Source of the DNA: JABDIY01 sp963803845
Lineage (GTDB): Bacteria; Actinomycetota; Acidimicrobiia; Acidimicrobiales; SZUA-35
Length of the DNA: 64,000 nucleotides
Reading direction: 5' to 3'
NCBI GenBank assembly: GCA_963803845.1
Contig: CAWDNZ010000005.1
Coordinates: 1,178,001-1,242,000 of the forward strand
The notes beneath the pieces were generated by a model. It did no database searches, was not told the DNA's origin, and saw only the letters and a program-made list of their open reading frames with translations. Below, in pieces: positions 52,785-62,949 of this stretch. The first letter of the stretch is position 1. The number at the start of each line of letters is the position of its first letter. Position numbers and translations under genes: made by a program.

Positions 52785-55262
52785 CTACCGCGTGGTGGCC
52801 GAAGCACCCTGCACAGGGCTGTCGGTAACTCCGGCGGTCTCGTTGCCGGGAAGCGGCACACCACTCCCCATGTCAACGGCTTCGGCGATCCGGTACCGGC
52901 CGGAGGGGTCCTGCGCCAGCCAGAGCATTCCGTCTCGGCGTTCGGCTGCCCTCACCCCGAGGAGGCGACCGTCGCCAGCCAAGAGTTGTCGGGCCGGATG
53001 ATCGACAGTGATCGCAACGGTGACCGGATCACCATCGTTGACAGCCTTCACGCTCACCACGGTGGGACCTTCGCCCGCGATCCGCAAGCCGTTTTCGCGG
53101 AGGCGAAGATTGTGTTGAGCAAGCTCATTGAAAAGGGGCGTATTCTCCACAAAAACACTCCCGAGATCCGCTTCGCCTGGTTGGGTCTGGAACTGGAACT
53201 CCTCTCGGAGAAGACCGCTGACCACTCTGCGCCATTCAGGGTTGACCGTCTGATCGGTGGAGGGACCCTTCCGTCCGAGAAGCGATCGACCTCGATAGCC
53301 GGGAAGGGAGATCCGCAGGGCCTGCTCCCCCAGTACTACCGGCCGGAGAATCCAGATTCCCATGATGACCTCCAGGACGATTGCTGCGGTCAGAGCGACC
53401 CCGAAGCGCCCGACGGTATCCACGCTGGACCCAAGTAGCCCAATGCCAGCCACTGCAACAGCGCCCATTCCCGCGATCACCGGGGCGGCGCTGGAGCGGA
53501 GGGCCATCGAAACGAAGTCTTTCGGCGCTTCGTTGGATTCGCTGATCGAACGAAGCAACTCCACCTCGAACAGCGAGACCCCGACGCCGACGATCAGCAC
53601 GGCAACCTGCAGCTCGGTGGCGTTGGCGCCGTCAACAATCACATGGTAGGTACCCAGCACCGACGCCGACGTGAGCAGGCGAAGAGCTACTGCAACCACT
53701 GCAAGGCCGATATCTCCCACCACAAAGAAGACCACAGCACCGCTGGAGACAGCCAGCAAGGCAACCACCAGCCATAGTGTGCTCGCCGCCCCAGCACTAT
53801 TTGCTTCGGCGTCGACGGCAAGACCCTCGAGGGACACCCCGGCAGGTTCATCGATCTGTTTCAGTGCTCGTACGGTGGCTTGGGTTGCCGCCGAGCGGGC
53901 CGATTCGGCTGGGGTAATGATGGCGGTGAGTGAATCGATCGACGCCGACCCCGCGGTAACTGGCGCCACGAGCTCGCCGCCCTCGAACCGGCCGTCCTCG
54001 GTGAACACCCAGGCAATGCCCTGATAACGAGAGGCGGCCAAGGCCCAATTCTGGAAATCTTCAGGTGATGCGGCGGCCGGTGCGGTTGCCCGAATGGCCG
54101 CGGCGGGATCGCCTCCCAACGCAACCAACTCGGCAGCAATTTGCGACGACGTAGAACCTCCGGTCGTCTCTGCATCAATCAGTGAACGGCTCGCAGTAGT
54201 CCCGGCGGCGATCAAGCCCAACAACAGAAGGAGAGCGCCAACGACAATCACCACCACGACGGGGAGATCGCGGCCATCGGGGATTCTCATCGGGACGGTA
54301 CGGAGCTCGGCGTTCTCGAGAATCGGCGGCAGGTTGCTGAAGAAGACCGGAAGAATGGCCAGGGTGGCCAGGGTTCCGAACAGTGCTCCCATGAACACGG
54401 TGACCGCCGGTGACCAGCCCCGATTGAAGATCGCCGCAACCGCAGCGATGACCGCAAGTGAACCAAAGACGAGCGACAACCCTGGCAGCTGCGAACGCAC
54501 CGATGCCAAAATGTGATCAGCGGAATCTCCGTGGAGCGGGCGCTTGAACCAGGCGATCAGCCGCAATGACAGGACCGATGAGACCAGAAGCGCCACCAAT
54601 GCACCCGGCACTACCGTGGTCCCCAGCGAACCGTCGAATTGGCCGGCCATCGAAGAACCGATGAGGCCCCCCAAGAACGACGACAGCCCCGCTGCCAGCG
54701 AGGTAGCAACTCCGATCGCTGGTCCGTGAAGCGCACCCATTACAAAGCCCAAGATGAGCACCACCGGCACTACCGCTATCAGAGTGGCTCGGCTGATTGA
54801 CCGGTCAACCTCGGAATCGGCAACGAGTTGACCGCCAACGAGCAACTCGCCATCTCCCCCGAGGGCAGCGGATGTATCTGCTACACGTTCGATCAAAGGA
54901 CCGAGACGGTTGGCGGAGGCCACCCGAAGATGAATGATGGGTGGGCCTGCGGGCAACACATCCACAAATGCGAACTCCACCCCCGGAAACTCTCGAATCT
55001 CAGGCAGGATCGTGTCGGCGATCCGTTGGTCCGAACTGGAGATGCTCTTCAAGACGATGGAAGCGTTCGGCAGTGCGCCGCCACTCCACCCGGCCTCCAC
55101 CCAGGACTCATCCGCTACGGCGGAATCAGCGAGACGGGAGCTTGAGAAAACGCCGGACAGCACAACAAAAAGAACGACGAGGGACAGCACAAACCCATGC
55201 CCACGGGAGCCACCGTTTCGAGTCATACCGGCGTCTCGCTTCGTAACAGCCAACCGTTTCAT
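52785..55262 (-). CDS. RND/MMPL-like integral membrane protein
   Basis: About 825 residues from ATG 55262 (55226 is also possible; the frame is open to 55484 with no family-like sequence). One N-terminal helix, an extracytoplasmic domain (EIREFPGVEFAFVDVLPAGP), a block of about five helices, a second domain (about 360-480), another helix block, and a soluble C-terminus. This is the two-block layout of MMPL/SecD-type proteins, with PVVLILGFVMGALHGPAIGV near the first block. Substrate unknown; I see no clear proton-relay motif. Confidence 0.6.
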   Translation of the reverse strand: MKRLAVTKRDAGMTRNGGSRGHGFVLSLVVLFVVLSGVFSSSRLADSAVADESWVEAGWSGGALPNASIVLKSISSSDQRIADTILPEIREFPGVEFAFVDVLPAGPPIIHLRVASANRLGPLIERVADTSAALGGDGELLVGGQLVADSEVDRSISRATLIAVVPVVLILGFVMGALHGPAIGVATSLAAGLSSFLGGLIGSSMAGQFDGSLGTTVVPGALVALLVSSVLSLRLIAWFKRPLHGDSADHILASVRSQLPGLSLVFGSLAVIAAVAAIFNRGWSPAVTVFMGALFGTLATLAILPVFFSNLPPILENAELRTVPMRIPDGRDLPVVVVIVVGALLLLLGLIAAGTTASRSLIDAETTGGSTSSQIAAELVALGGDPAAAIRATAPAAASPEDFQNWALAASRYQGIAWVFTEDGRFEGGELVAPVTAGSASIDSLTAIITPAESARSAATQATVRALKQIDEPAGVSLEGLAVDAEANSAGAASTLWLVVALLAVSSGAVVFFVVGDIGLAVVAVALRLLTSASVLGTYHVIVDGANATELQVAVLIVGVGVSLFEVELLRSISESNEAPKDFVSMALRSSAAPVIAGMGAVAVAGIGLLGSSVDTVGRFGVALTAAIVLEVIMGIWILRPVVLGEQALRISLPGYRGRSLLGRKGPSTDQTVNPEWRRVVSGLLREEFQFQTQPGEADLGSVFVENTPLFNELAQHNLRLRENGLRIAGEGPTVVSVKAVNDGDPVTVAITVDHPARQLLAGDGRLLGVRAAERRDGMLWLAQDPSGRYRIAEAVDMGSGVPLPGNETAGVTDSPVQGASATTR

Positions 55263-55549
55263 GACAGCGGTAGCCCGAAGTTGGGAGTTGCGTTGCTTGG
55301 GCGCCGCGTGGCAGCGGAGCCGGGAACGGGAATGGGTTGTGGCAGCGCTGAGCTCATCCGGAGATCGGAACCCTTGGTCGATGAAAAATTGATGCAGCAA
55401 AGAGGGCGCCTTTCGACACCACTCCACCCGCAGAGGAAGGTAGGCCAGATCAGCTAAAAATAGTCGGACCCCACCCAAATCCAAAGCGAAACATCATTGT
55501 TCCGCGCCCCTACACCCCATGGCATGGTCTCGCGAGCCACTATGGGGCC

Positions 55550-57951
55550 GTGCATCCCGCTGCTTTCCCTCAGGAGCTGGCGCGCCCGTCGGCTCGCCGC
55601 CTCACCTTGACGCTGGCGATGGTGGTGGTCGTGGCAGCCGCCTGCTCCTCCGTAGCGGCGCCCGACGTCGAACAACCCGTGCCGTTGGAAACGGATGACC
55701 CGGGCACTGTTCTCGAACGCCCTGCCGTGACTTCTACTACATCGGTCCCGTTACCGGAGATTTCGTTGAACCTGGAGGAAGCCTTCGGCCAACTCACAAT
55801 TCGAGACGCTGATCCGGAGTTGACCATCGTTGCGCGGGATGCCATCACCGGGCAGGAATTGGCAAGTGACCGCGTGGAGCCGAATGGGACCGCGCTTCTG
55901 CGCGCATTGCCGCCGACGGTCATCGAGGTGTTGGTTAGCGACGGAAACGCTGCCATCGCCACCGCTGGCACTCTTCATATTCCCAGCCAGGATCCTCCGC
56001 CGCAGAGTTTCTATGACAAGACAAGCGTCGTGGCCGGTTACAACTACATCGAGACCCGGGATGGAACGCTGCTCTCGGCGTATGTAACGCTGCCGGCCGG
56101 AAACGCCGAGGCCGACGGTCCGTTTCCCACGCTCGTGGAGTACTCAGGATACGAACCGTCAAATCCCAATGCCGCCGACGCCGCCCGGCTGACCCTGCCG
56201 CTGCTGGGATATGCCCTCGTCCAGGTGAACGTTCGCGGCACCGGGTGCAGCGGCGGATCCTTTGATGGCTTCGCCGAAATCGAACGGCTGGATGGTTACG
56301 ACGTGATCGAAACGATTGCGGCCCAAGATTGGTCAGCGGGTGTGGGGATGTGGGGCATCAGCTACCCCGGAATCATGCAGCTCCACGTGGCGGCGTCGCA
56401 GCCGCCGAGCCTGGCAGCAATCGCTCCACTCTCGGTGATCGCAAATGTGGATGACGTTCTGTTTCCGGGCGGCCTCTTCAATAACGGCTTCGGCCAGAGC
56501 TGGACCCAAAGAGTCACGGGAAACGCCGGGGCTGAAGGTCAACGGTGGTCGTCAGACCGCATCGATGCCGGCGACGAAATCTGCGCAGAGAACCAGGCCC
56601 TCCGGGTCCACAACCCCGATCTCGTTGCCACCGCGCTGAACGAGCCCTTCTCTACCACTCTCAGTCGGAGCCGTTCCCCAGAGTTCTTCGTTGATCGGAT
56701 CGAGGTTCCAACCTTCATCGCCGGGGCGTGGCAGGACGAACAAACCGGAGGAGGATTTCCGGCCCTTTTGGACAACTTCACCGCCGCACCAGTGCTCCGA
56801 GCCAATCTGTACAACGGCCTCCACATCGACCCGCTCGGACCGGACACGCTGGTACCACTCTTGGAGTTTTATGACCTGTTCGTCGCCCGCCGCGCGCCGT
56901 CACTTACTCCCCTGGTGAACCTCGTTGTATCGGCGGGGACGGCATCCTTTTTGGCCAACCACTCGAGCTGCCGCAATCGCGGCTGACCGGCTTGAGCTAT
57001 GACGATGCCCTCGCGGTCTATCGGAGTCAACCGCCAATCACCGTGCTCTACGAGGTGGGAACGGATGCGCCCAACCTTCCCTTGGCCCGGTTTCAGGCAT
57101 CGTATGAGCAGTGGCCGATTTCCCAAGTGGAGCCGCTCCGCCTCACGCTTGCTGATGCACTCACTCCCTCCCGTGGCACCTCGCTGGACGGATCGCTGCT
57201 CCGACCGCTGGAAGTCCAGGCTTCGGACACCTCGACGCAACCGGCTGCTGGCGTCATCGCCACGTTTCGTACCGATCCTGCCGAGGGAGCGATGACCACT
57301 GCTGCGGACCCCTCGATTATCTGGGGCCCAAACCCTGGCTGGCGTTGGCCCCTGGCCCGGGAAGACCGTGCCGCTCGATTTGTCAGCGAGCCACTGGAAG
57401 AAACGCTGGTGCTGACCGGCAGCGCTTCGGCTGATCTGCTAATTCGCCTGCCCGACGGTGAGGCCGACGCCGATCTCGAAGTGACGCTGAGCTCTCTCGA
57501 TGATGAGGGGAACGAAACCTACATTCAGTCCGGCTGGCTTCGCCTCAGTCGGCGCGCTCTCCGCAGAGACGCCACCGTACTGAACCCTCGAATCTCCAAC
57601 GCTGCGAGCGACATTCGTCCAGTGGGTTACTCCGAGACCGTCACGGCCCGGGTGGCAATTCTCCCGTTCGCAGCAGTCATCCGACCGGGCGATCAGTTGG
57701 TTCTCACCATTGATACACCGGGCGCATCCAAACCCGAATGGGCCTTTGCGGTATTGCCCGACCCCGTCACCGTGGCTGTTCTTGCGGGTTCAACAGTGGC
57801 GCTGCCCGTTGTCCCCGAAGATACATTCATCGATGCATTCACAAGCGCCCAGATCTCTGAGGGAACCGCGGTAGGCCTGAGCGGCGCTGTTGGTGCGGAG
57901 AGTCCACGATGCGGGTCGCTTCGGGGACAACCCTGCAGGAGCGGTGGTTAG
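55550..57951 (+). CDS. Secreted CocE/NonD-type hydrolase lipoprotein, with one-base frameshift
   Basis: X-Pro dipeptidyl-peptidase/cocaine-esterase-like serine hydrolase. Lipobox AAAC (Cys32). Catalytic region GMWGISYPGIMQL (Ser near 270), GAWQDEQTGGG with a likely catalytic Asp, and NGLHIDPL with a His. The first frame ends at 56,986 after TASFLANHSSCRNRG; the next frame from about 56,936 reads GDGILFGQPLELPQSRLTG and continues to 57,951 with the C-terminal jelly-roll (RFVSEPLEETLVLTGSASAD). Adding one G to the G-run near 56,934-56,938 gives about 800 residues. Confidence 0.8.
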
Positions 57952-58028
57952 GCAAGTAGGCTGCCCGTCTTCAGTTCCTCGAATGCCCACTCGGGCATCC
58001 AGGTCGAAGAGCGAAAGGGCTTCCCACA

Positions 58029-58655
58029 ATGTCAGATCTTCTCGAAGGAATTATTTCCCAGTTGGGCAGCGGGGGTTTGTCTCAGATCGCCGGAACACTC
58101 GGGGTCGATGAGGCCAAGGCCTCCTCAGCGGTAGGGATGGCCCTTCCTGCGATCCTTGCTGGCATGGCGAACAACTCACGGTCCCCTGAGGGAGCCGCCA
58201 GCTTGGCAACTGCGCTCGACGACCACGACGACGCTGTGTTCGGTCAACTCGGCGATCTCCTCGGCGGCGGCGGAGCGGGGGCCGGCATCCTGAGTCACGT
58301 GCTTGGTCAGAAACAACCAGCAGTAGAGCAGAACCTGGCCTCTCAGAGTGGCCTGGACCTCGGCGCCATCGCCAAGCTCCTCCCGGTCCTGGCGCCGCTT
58401 GTCATGGGCTACCTGAGCAAACAGAAGAAAAGCCAAGGCCTGTCCCCTACCGATCTCGGCTCGGTCCTTGGTCAGCAACGCCAATCCGTAGAGACCTCGC
58501 GCCCGGGTCTCGGTGGGCTTGCCGCCATCTTGGATACCGACGGCGACGGATTCGGCCTCGACGACGTTGCCCGGATGGCCTCCGGTGCCAGTGGGTCCAG
58601 TGGATCCAAAAGCGGCGGACTGGCGTCGATCCTCGGCAAATTCCTGCGTCGCTAG
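58029..58655 (+). CDS. DUF937 (YidB-like) protein
   Basis: 208 residues, Gly/Ser/Leu-rich. QLGSGGLSQIAGTLGVDEAK and AVGMALPAILAGMANNSRSP are the DUF937 helices; LLPVLAPLVMGYLSKQKK follows. Near the end DTDGDGFGLDDVARMAS resembles a single EF-hand-like loop. Function unknown. Stands alone between the hydrolase and otsA. Confidence 0.8.
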   Translation: MSDLLEGIISQLGSGGLSQIAGTLGVDEAKASSAVGMALPAILAGMANNSRSPEGAASLATALDDHDDAVFGQLGDLLGGGGAGAGILSHVLGQKQPAVEQNLASQSGLDLGAIAKLLPVLAPLVMGYLSKQKKSQGLSPTDLGSVLGQQRQSVETSRPGLGGLAAILDTDGDGFGLDDVARMASGASGSSGSKSGGLASILGKFLRR

Positions 58656-58777
58656 TCGCCCAATCAATCGGCACCGAACCTCCCAAACGCAATCAACGGT
58701 CCTGGTGGGTAGTTTGACGACAGTCTTCGTGGGTATCTTGTCGGTGCACTCGGTCTAACGAAACGGGATCTTCTTTC

Positions 58778-60223
58778 ATGACCCCCCATCACCCAGAACG
58801 CCGGACCGACCACACGGCCGACCTCGTAGTGGTTGCCAACCGGCTCCCCGTTCGCCGCAGTGGTGGTGACGACGACGCCGAGTGGACGGTGAGCCCCGGC
58901 GGTCTCGTGTCCGCCATGGCGCCGGTACTGGCCGACCGCAAGCGCTTCGCTTGGGTGGGATGGCCAGGGCACATCGATGGGCCAACCGAACCGTTCACGC
59001 ATGAGGGCATGCGCCTCGTTCCTGTCCACCAAACCGAAGAGGAATACGCCCTTTACTACGAAGGCATGTCCAACGGGACGTTGTGGCCTCTCTATCACGA
59101 CAAGATCGAACCGGCGGAGTTCCATCGAACCTGGTACGACGCCTATCGCCAAGTGAATCAGCGATTCGCAGATCTCGCCGCTGAGACCGCCTCCCCCAAT
59201 GCCACCGTATGGATCCATGACTATCAGCTGCAAATGGTTCCCGGCTTCCTGCGGGCGCTCCGGCCTGATCTGACCATCGGATTCTTCCTTCACATCCCAT
59301 TTCCCCCGGGCGAACTCTTTCGGCAGATCCCCTGGCGCCAGGCCCTGACCGTCGGCCTCCTCGGGGCGGATCTCGTTGGCTTTCAGACGCCGGCGGCGGC
59401 ATCCAACTTCGCCCGACTCGCCGAGTCACTGAACCTCGCTACCCGAATCACCAGCGACACCCTTGGACGCAACGGTCGCAAGATCAAGGTGAAGTCGTTC
59501 CCGATCGGGATCGACGCCGACCGATATGCCGAGGGGGCCAACCGCCCCGAGATCACAAAGCAGGCGGCTCTCGTCAGAGAACGGCTGGGGAACCCGAAGG
59601 CCGTACTTCTCGGGGTTGATCGCCTGGACTATACAAAAGGCATCGATGTCCGGCTTCGGGCGTTCAAGGAGTTACTCATCGAAGAGAAGCTCCTCCCCGA
59701 CGAGGTCAAGTTCGTGCAAGTGGCCGAACCTTCCCGAGACGGCGTTGACGCTTATGTGGCGCTGCGAGAGCGTGTGCACGGCCTGGTTGGGGAGATCAAC
59801 GGCGACTTCGCAGAGGTCGGAGTGGCACCGGTTCACTACCTTCACCAGAGCCAAGACTTCGATGAACTGATGTCGTTGTACCGTTGTGCAGACGTGATGA
59901 TGGTGACGCCATTTTGCGATGGCATGAACTTGGTTGCCAAGGAGTATGTAGCCACGCGTCACGACGACACGGGTGTGCTGGTGCTTTCCGAATTCGCTGG
60001 CGCAGCGCATGAACTGAGCGACGCATTGATCGTGAACCCCTACGACATCGATGGATTGAAGGCAGCGTTGTTGGAAGCGGTCTTTCTCGACGAGGACGAC
60101 GCCAAGCGACGGATGCGTTCCATGCGGACCCTCGTGTTCGAGAATCATGCGAGCCGATGGGCCGAATCGTTCTTGACTGAGCTGGCCCGGTGGTCAGCAA
60201 GCCAGTCTCCTGGTAAGCGGTAA
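58778..60223 (+). CDS. otsA: Trehalose-6-phosphate synthase
   Basis: GT20 glycosyltransferase joining UDP-glucose and glucose-6-phosphate. 481 residues: VVVANRLPVRR, WIHDYQLQMVPGFLRALRPD, GFFLHIPFPPGELFRQ, GVDRLDYTKGIDVRLRAF, and FCDGMNLVAKEYVATR with VLSEFAGAAHEL. N-terminal YEGMSNGTLWPLYHD matches the family. Its phosphatase partner is the fused protein at 21,373. Confidence 0.96.
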   Translation: MTPHHPERRTDHTADLVVVANRLPVRRSGGDDDAEWTVSPGGLVSAMAPVLADRKRFAWVGWPGHIDGPTEPFTHEGMRLVPVHQTEEEYALYYEGMSNGTLWPLYHDKIEPAEFHRTWYDAYRQVNQRFADLAAETASPNATVWIHDYQLQMVPGFLRALRPDLTIGFFLHIPFPPGELFRQIPWRQALTVGLLGADLVGFQTPAAASNFARLAESLNLATRITSDTLGRNGRKIKVKSFPIGIDADRYAEGANRPEITKQAALVRERLGNPKAVLLGVDRLDYTKGIDVRLRAFKELLIEEKLLPDEVKFVQVAEPSRDGVDAYVALRERVHGLVGEINGDFAEVGVAPVHYLHQSQDFDELMSLYRCADVMMVTPFCDGMNLVAKEYVATRHDDTGVLVLSEFAGAAHELSDALIVNPYDIDGLKAALLEAVFLDEDDAKRRMRSMRTLVFENHASRWAESFLTELARWSASQSPGKR

Positions 60224-60250
60224 CTCGCCTGCTACGCAGACCCTCGCTGC

Positions 60251-61288
60251 TTATGTAGAAGTCCGAACCACGGCTTTTGGGGGCCCGCTGCTCTGGTTTT
60301 CGTTGTTCAGGGCATCGGCGAGCTGATCCAAGGCAACGTCGACCGGCTGCAGCAAAGGCCGCACCCGCAACTGATCCGCCCCCATCAGGGTCTGCACTCG
60401 GCGCACATCATCGATCTTGTAGCCCAACGACACCCGGAAGTCCGCCTCCCGTCTGAGTAGTGCGGTGACGGACAAGTTCTCGATCTGATTTCCCACACCG
60501 ACCGCCACGATCACTCCGCCCGGACGAACCAGGCCCAAACCGCCCGCAATAGCCTCGGCCGCATCGACGCACACGAAAACCACGTCTGCGCCGAGACCAT
60601 TCGTGTGGTCATTCAACCAAGCAGTCAAGCCTTCATTGACACCGGCAAATGCCGCATCTGCCCCCAAATCGCAGGCCAACTCCCTCCGAGCCGACGCATG
60701 ATCGACCGAAACCACCTCAGCAGCTCCTCCGATACGGGCCAGCTCCGCAGTGAGAAGCCCAATCGTGCCCGTACCGAGCACGACCACAACATCTCCCAGC
60801 ATGAATCCGCTGCGCCGTATCGCATGGGCGGCGACCGCAGCCGGTTCGGTAAGAACCGCATCTCGAGTGTCGATGGCTTCCCCGACAGGCACAAGCCGGC
60901 GAGCGTCCGCCACGGTATGGGTGGCGAATCCTCCGTGCGAGGCTGCCATCGGGTCAAGACCCACAATTTGTTCGAGGACCCGCTCACAGTGAGCGGGAGC
61001 TCCGAAACCGCAAGGACGACACTGGCCGCACGACGGACCAACTGCGGCAACCACGCGCTGGCCAACGAACCGATCTGGCATGTCATGTGCCAATTGCACG
61101 ATTCGGCCGGTCCACTCATGCCCGAACCAAGCGGGAGAAGCCGCCTCTCCGGCTACCCATGCCGAACGGTCCGAGCCGCCGATGCCACAGTAGTCAATCT
61201 CCACTACGGCTTGGCCTGGACGGGCCTCTGGATCTGGGCCGCGCAGGATCTCCAGAGACTTGGATCCGATCAGCTGGGCGAAGCGCAC
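60251..61288 (-). CDS. Zinc-dependent alcohol dehydrogenase (MDR superfamily)
   Basis: 345 residues from GTG 61288, with AGGA partly in the aroA stop. Catalytic zinc region YCGIGGSDRSAW and GHEWTGRI; structural zinc site CGQCRPCGFGAPAHC (four Cys); NAD loop VLGTGTIGLLTAELARIGG. Resembles threonine/sorbitol dehydrogenase-like enzymes; substrate unknown. A longer frame to 61,366 lies in aroA and is not used. Confidence 0.88.
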   Translation of the reverse strand: MRFAQLIGSKSLEILRGPDPEARPGQAVVEIDYCGIGGSDRSAWVAGEAASPAWFGHEWTGRIVQLAHDMPDRFVGQRVVAAVGPSCGQCRPCGFGAPAHCERVLEQIVGLDPMAASHGGFATHTVADARRLVPVGEAIDTRDAVLTEPAAVAAHAIRRSGFMLGDVVVVLGTGTIGLLTAELARIGGAAEVVSVDHASARRELACDLGADAAFAGVNEGLTAWLNDHTNGLGADVVFVCVDAAEAIAGGLGLVRPGGVIVAVGVGNQIENLSVTALLRREADFRVSLGYKIDDVRRVQTLMGADQLRVRPLLQPVDVALDQLADALNNENQSSGPPKAVVRTST

Positions 61289-61295
61289 GAGGTTC

Positions 61296-62570
61296 CTAGA
61301 GGCCGACTGAGTCGGGCTGCAACGTATCGAGGACCTCGAAGAACTCGGGAAATGTTTTGCTGACACAGGCCGGATCCAAAATGGTAATTCCGGGGTGGAC
61401 CAGACCTAGCAGGGCGAAGCTCATCGCCATTCTGTGATCCTCATACGTGGTAACCGTGCCCGGCTGGGCCGGTCCCGGATAGATGATCATGCCGTCGGCA
61501 GTCTCGGCCGCCCGGATTCCTCGCCGGGTCAACTCGGTCACCACTGCGGCGATTCGATCGGTTTCCTTCTTCCGGATGAAACCGATCCCAGTGATCTCCG
61601 TCGGTGAATTGGCAAAGGTGGCCACGACGGCGAGGGTCTGAGCAGTATCGGAGATGTTCCGCATGTCAACGTTGACACCGCTCAACGTTCCGGTACCGCG
61701 TACCTCGGTGGAGGTCGCGGTCATCTTGACCTCTGCGCCCATCCGCTGAAGGACCTCGACAAAACGGAGATCTCCCTGTGTTGTGGAATGACCGAGTCCG
61801 TCGATGCGCACTCGGCCTCCCGTGATGGCCGCAGCTGCAAAAAAGTAAGAGGCCGCAGACGCATCCGGTTCGATGGAGACGGTACTGGGCTTGTAGGCCG
61901 CAGGAGCGACGCTGAACTCTCGGTACTCCGGATGCGCCTCAACCTCAACACCGAAATCGTGCATCGTCTTGATCGTCAGATCGATGTACGGCTTGGAGAC
62001 CAATTCTCCGCCAACCCGGACGTACAGCCCTTCAGGTGTTCGAGGAGCAGCCATGAGCAAGCCGGAGAGGTACTGACTAGAAACCGACCCTTGCACCACA
62101 ACGGATCCGCCTCGCATCGAGCCGCCGTGCACGGTCAACGGTAGGGACTCACCATCGATTCTGGCTCCAAGCTGCCGGAGCTTGGTGACCAGTTCTTTGA
62201 TCGGGCGGCTACGCAGTTGACTACTGCCATCCATGCGGTATTCACCCTCACCCAAACACAAAAGGGGGAGGAGAAATCGGCTGGTGGTCCCCGACATACG
62301 AACGTCGAGGTCGGCAGGACCTGAGGGAATCTCGCCGGTCGGGTTCATCACTGTGATGGTTCGCCCCTCGGGGTCAGCCCAGATCGAGATTCCAAGGCTG
62401 AGAAGAGCTCCCACCATAGCTATGGTGTCGTCGGCAAACAGCGCCCCCTCGAGTCCTGATGTGCCGGGAGCAAGGGCCGCACAAATCAAAGCTCTGTTGG
62501 TATGGCTCTTCGAACCAGGCACCACGACCGTGGTATCGGGTGGTCGTTCTAGGGGGGCGATTGTTCGCAC
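61296..62570 (-). CDS. aroA: 3-Phosphoshikimate 1-carboxyvinyltransferase (EPSP synthase)
   Basis: Penultimate chorismate-forming step. 424 residues: VVVPGSKSHTNRALICAALA, MSGTTSRFLLPLLCLGEGEY, DGSSQLRSRPIKELVTKL, and the later IRKKETDRIAAVVTEL and TYEDHRMAMSFALLGL. Start GTG 62570, with GGAG four bases upstream. The Gly and Arg residues of the PEP site appear normal. Confidence 0.95.
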   Translation of the reverse strand: MRTIAPLERPPDTTVVVPGSKSHTNRALICAALAPGTSGLEGALFADDTIAMVGALLSLGISIWADPEGRTITVMNPTGEIPSGPADLDVRMSGTTSRFLLPLLCLGEGEYRMDGSSQLRSRPIKELVTKLRQLGARIDGESLPLTVHGGSMRGGSVVVQGSVSSQYLSGLLMAAPRTPEGLYVRVGGELVSKPYIDLTIKTMHDFGVEVEAHPEYREFSVAPAAYKPSTVSIEPDASAASYFFAAAAITGGRVRIDGLGHSTTQGDLRFVEVLQRMGAEVKMTATSTEVRGTGTLSGVNVDMRNISDTAQTLAVVATFANSPTEITGIGFIRKKETDRIAAVVTELTRRGIRAAETADGMIIYPGPAQPGTVTTYEDHRMAMSFALLGLVHPGITILDPACVSKTFPEFFEVLDTLQPDSVGL

Positions 62571-62688
62571 AACACTCCGAATCTAAGTACTGGACGGGAA
62601 ACGGGGGTAAGTGTCCTATCGAACCGTAGCTGGCGCAGATGAGGCCTACCTTCAGCACAGCGGATTTCGCCCACTCGCCACCTCGAGG

Positions 62689-62949
62689 TCAGCGTTTGAG
62701 TTCCTCTTTGATGTTCAGATGGCTCTCGAGCGCAGTTCTCGCGGAATAGAGAGCGGCTCGAGCTTCAGCGATGATCTCGTCCTTGTGGGCGATTACCGCT
62801 TGGAGCCGCACCACTTCTGCTTCGGCCAGTTCCGCCCGAGCCAGAGCGTCAACGGCGTCCAGGTGGAGGGAAGAATCAGTTGCGCGACTCAACCAGAGCG
62901 AGTTCAGCGGGATCCGCCGCTTTCCCACCGCTGGAATCCGTAAGGCCAC
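62689..62949 (-). CDS. Small coiled-coil protein, uncharacterised
   Basis: 86 residues. The second half (ARAELAEAEVVRLQAVIAHK and on) is a strong Ala/Glu/Leu helix with heptad spacing. The GTG start overlaps the stop of the upstream ATPase gene (TAGTG), hinting at coupled translation. I do not recognise a family. Confidence 0.5.
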   Translation of the reverse strand: MALRIPAVGKRRIPLNSLWLSRATDSSLHLDAVDALARAELAEAEVVRLQAVIAHKDEIIAEARAALYSARTALESHLNIKEELKR

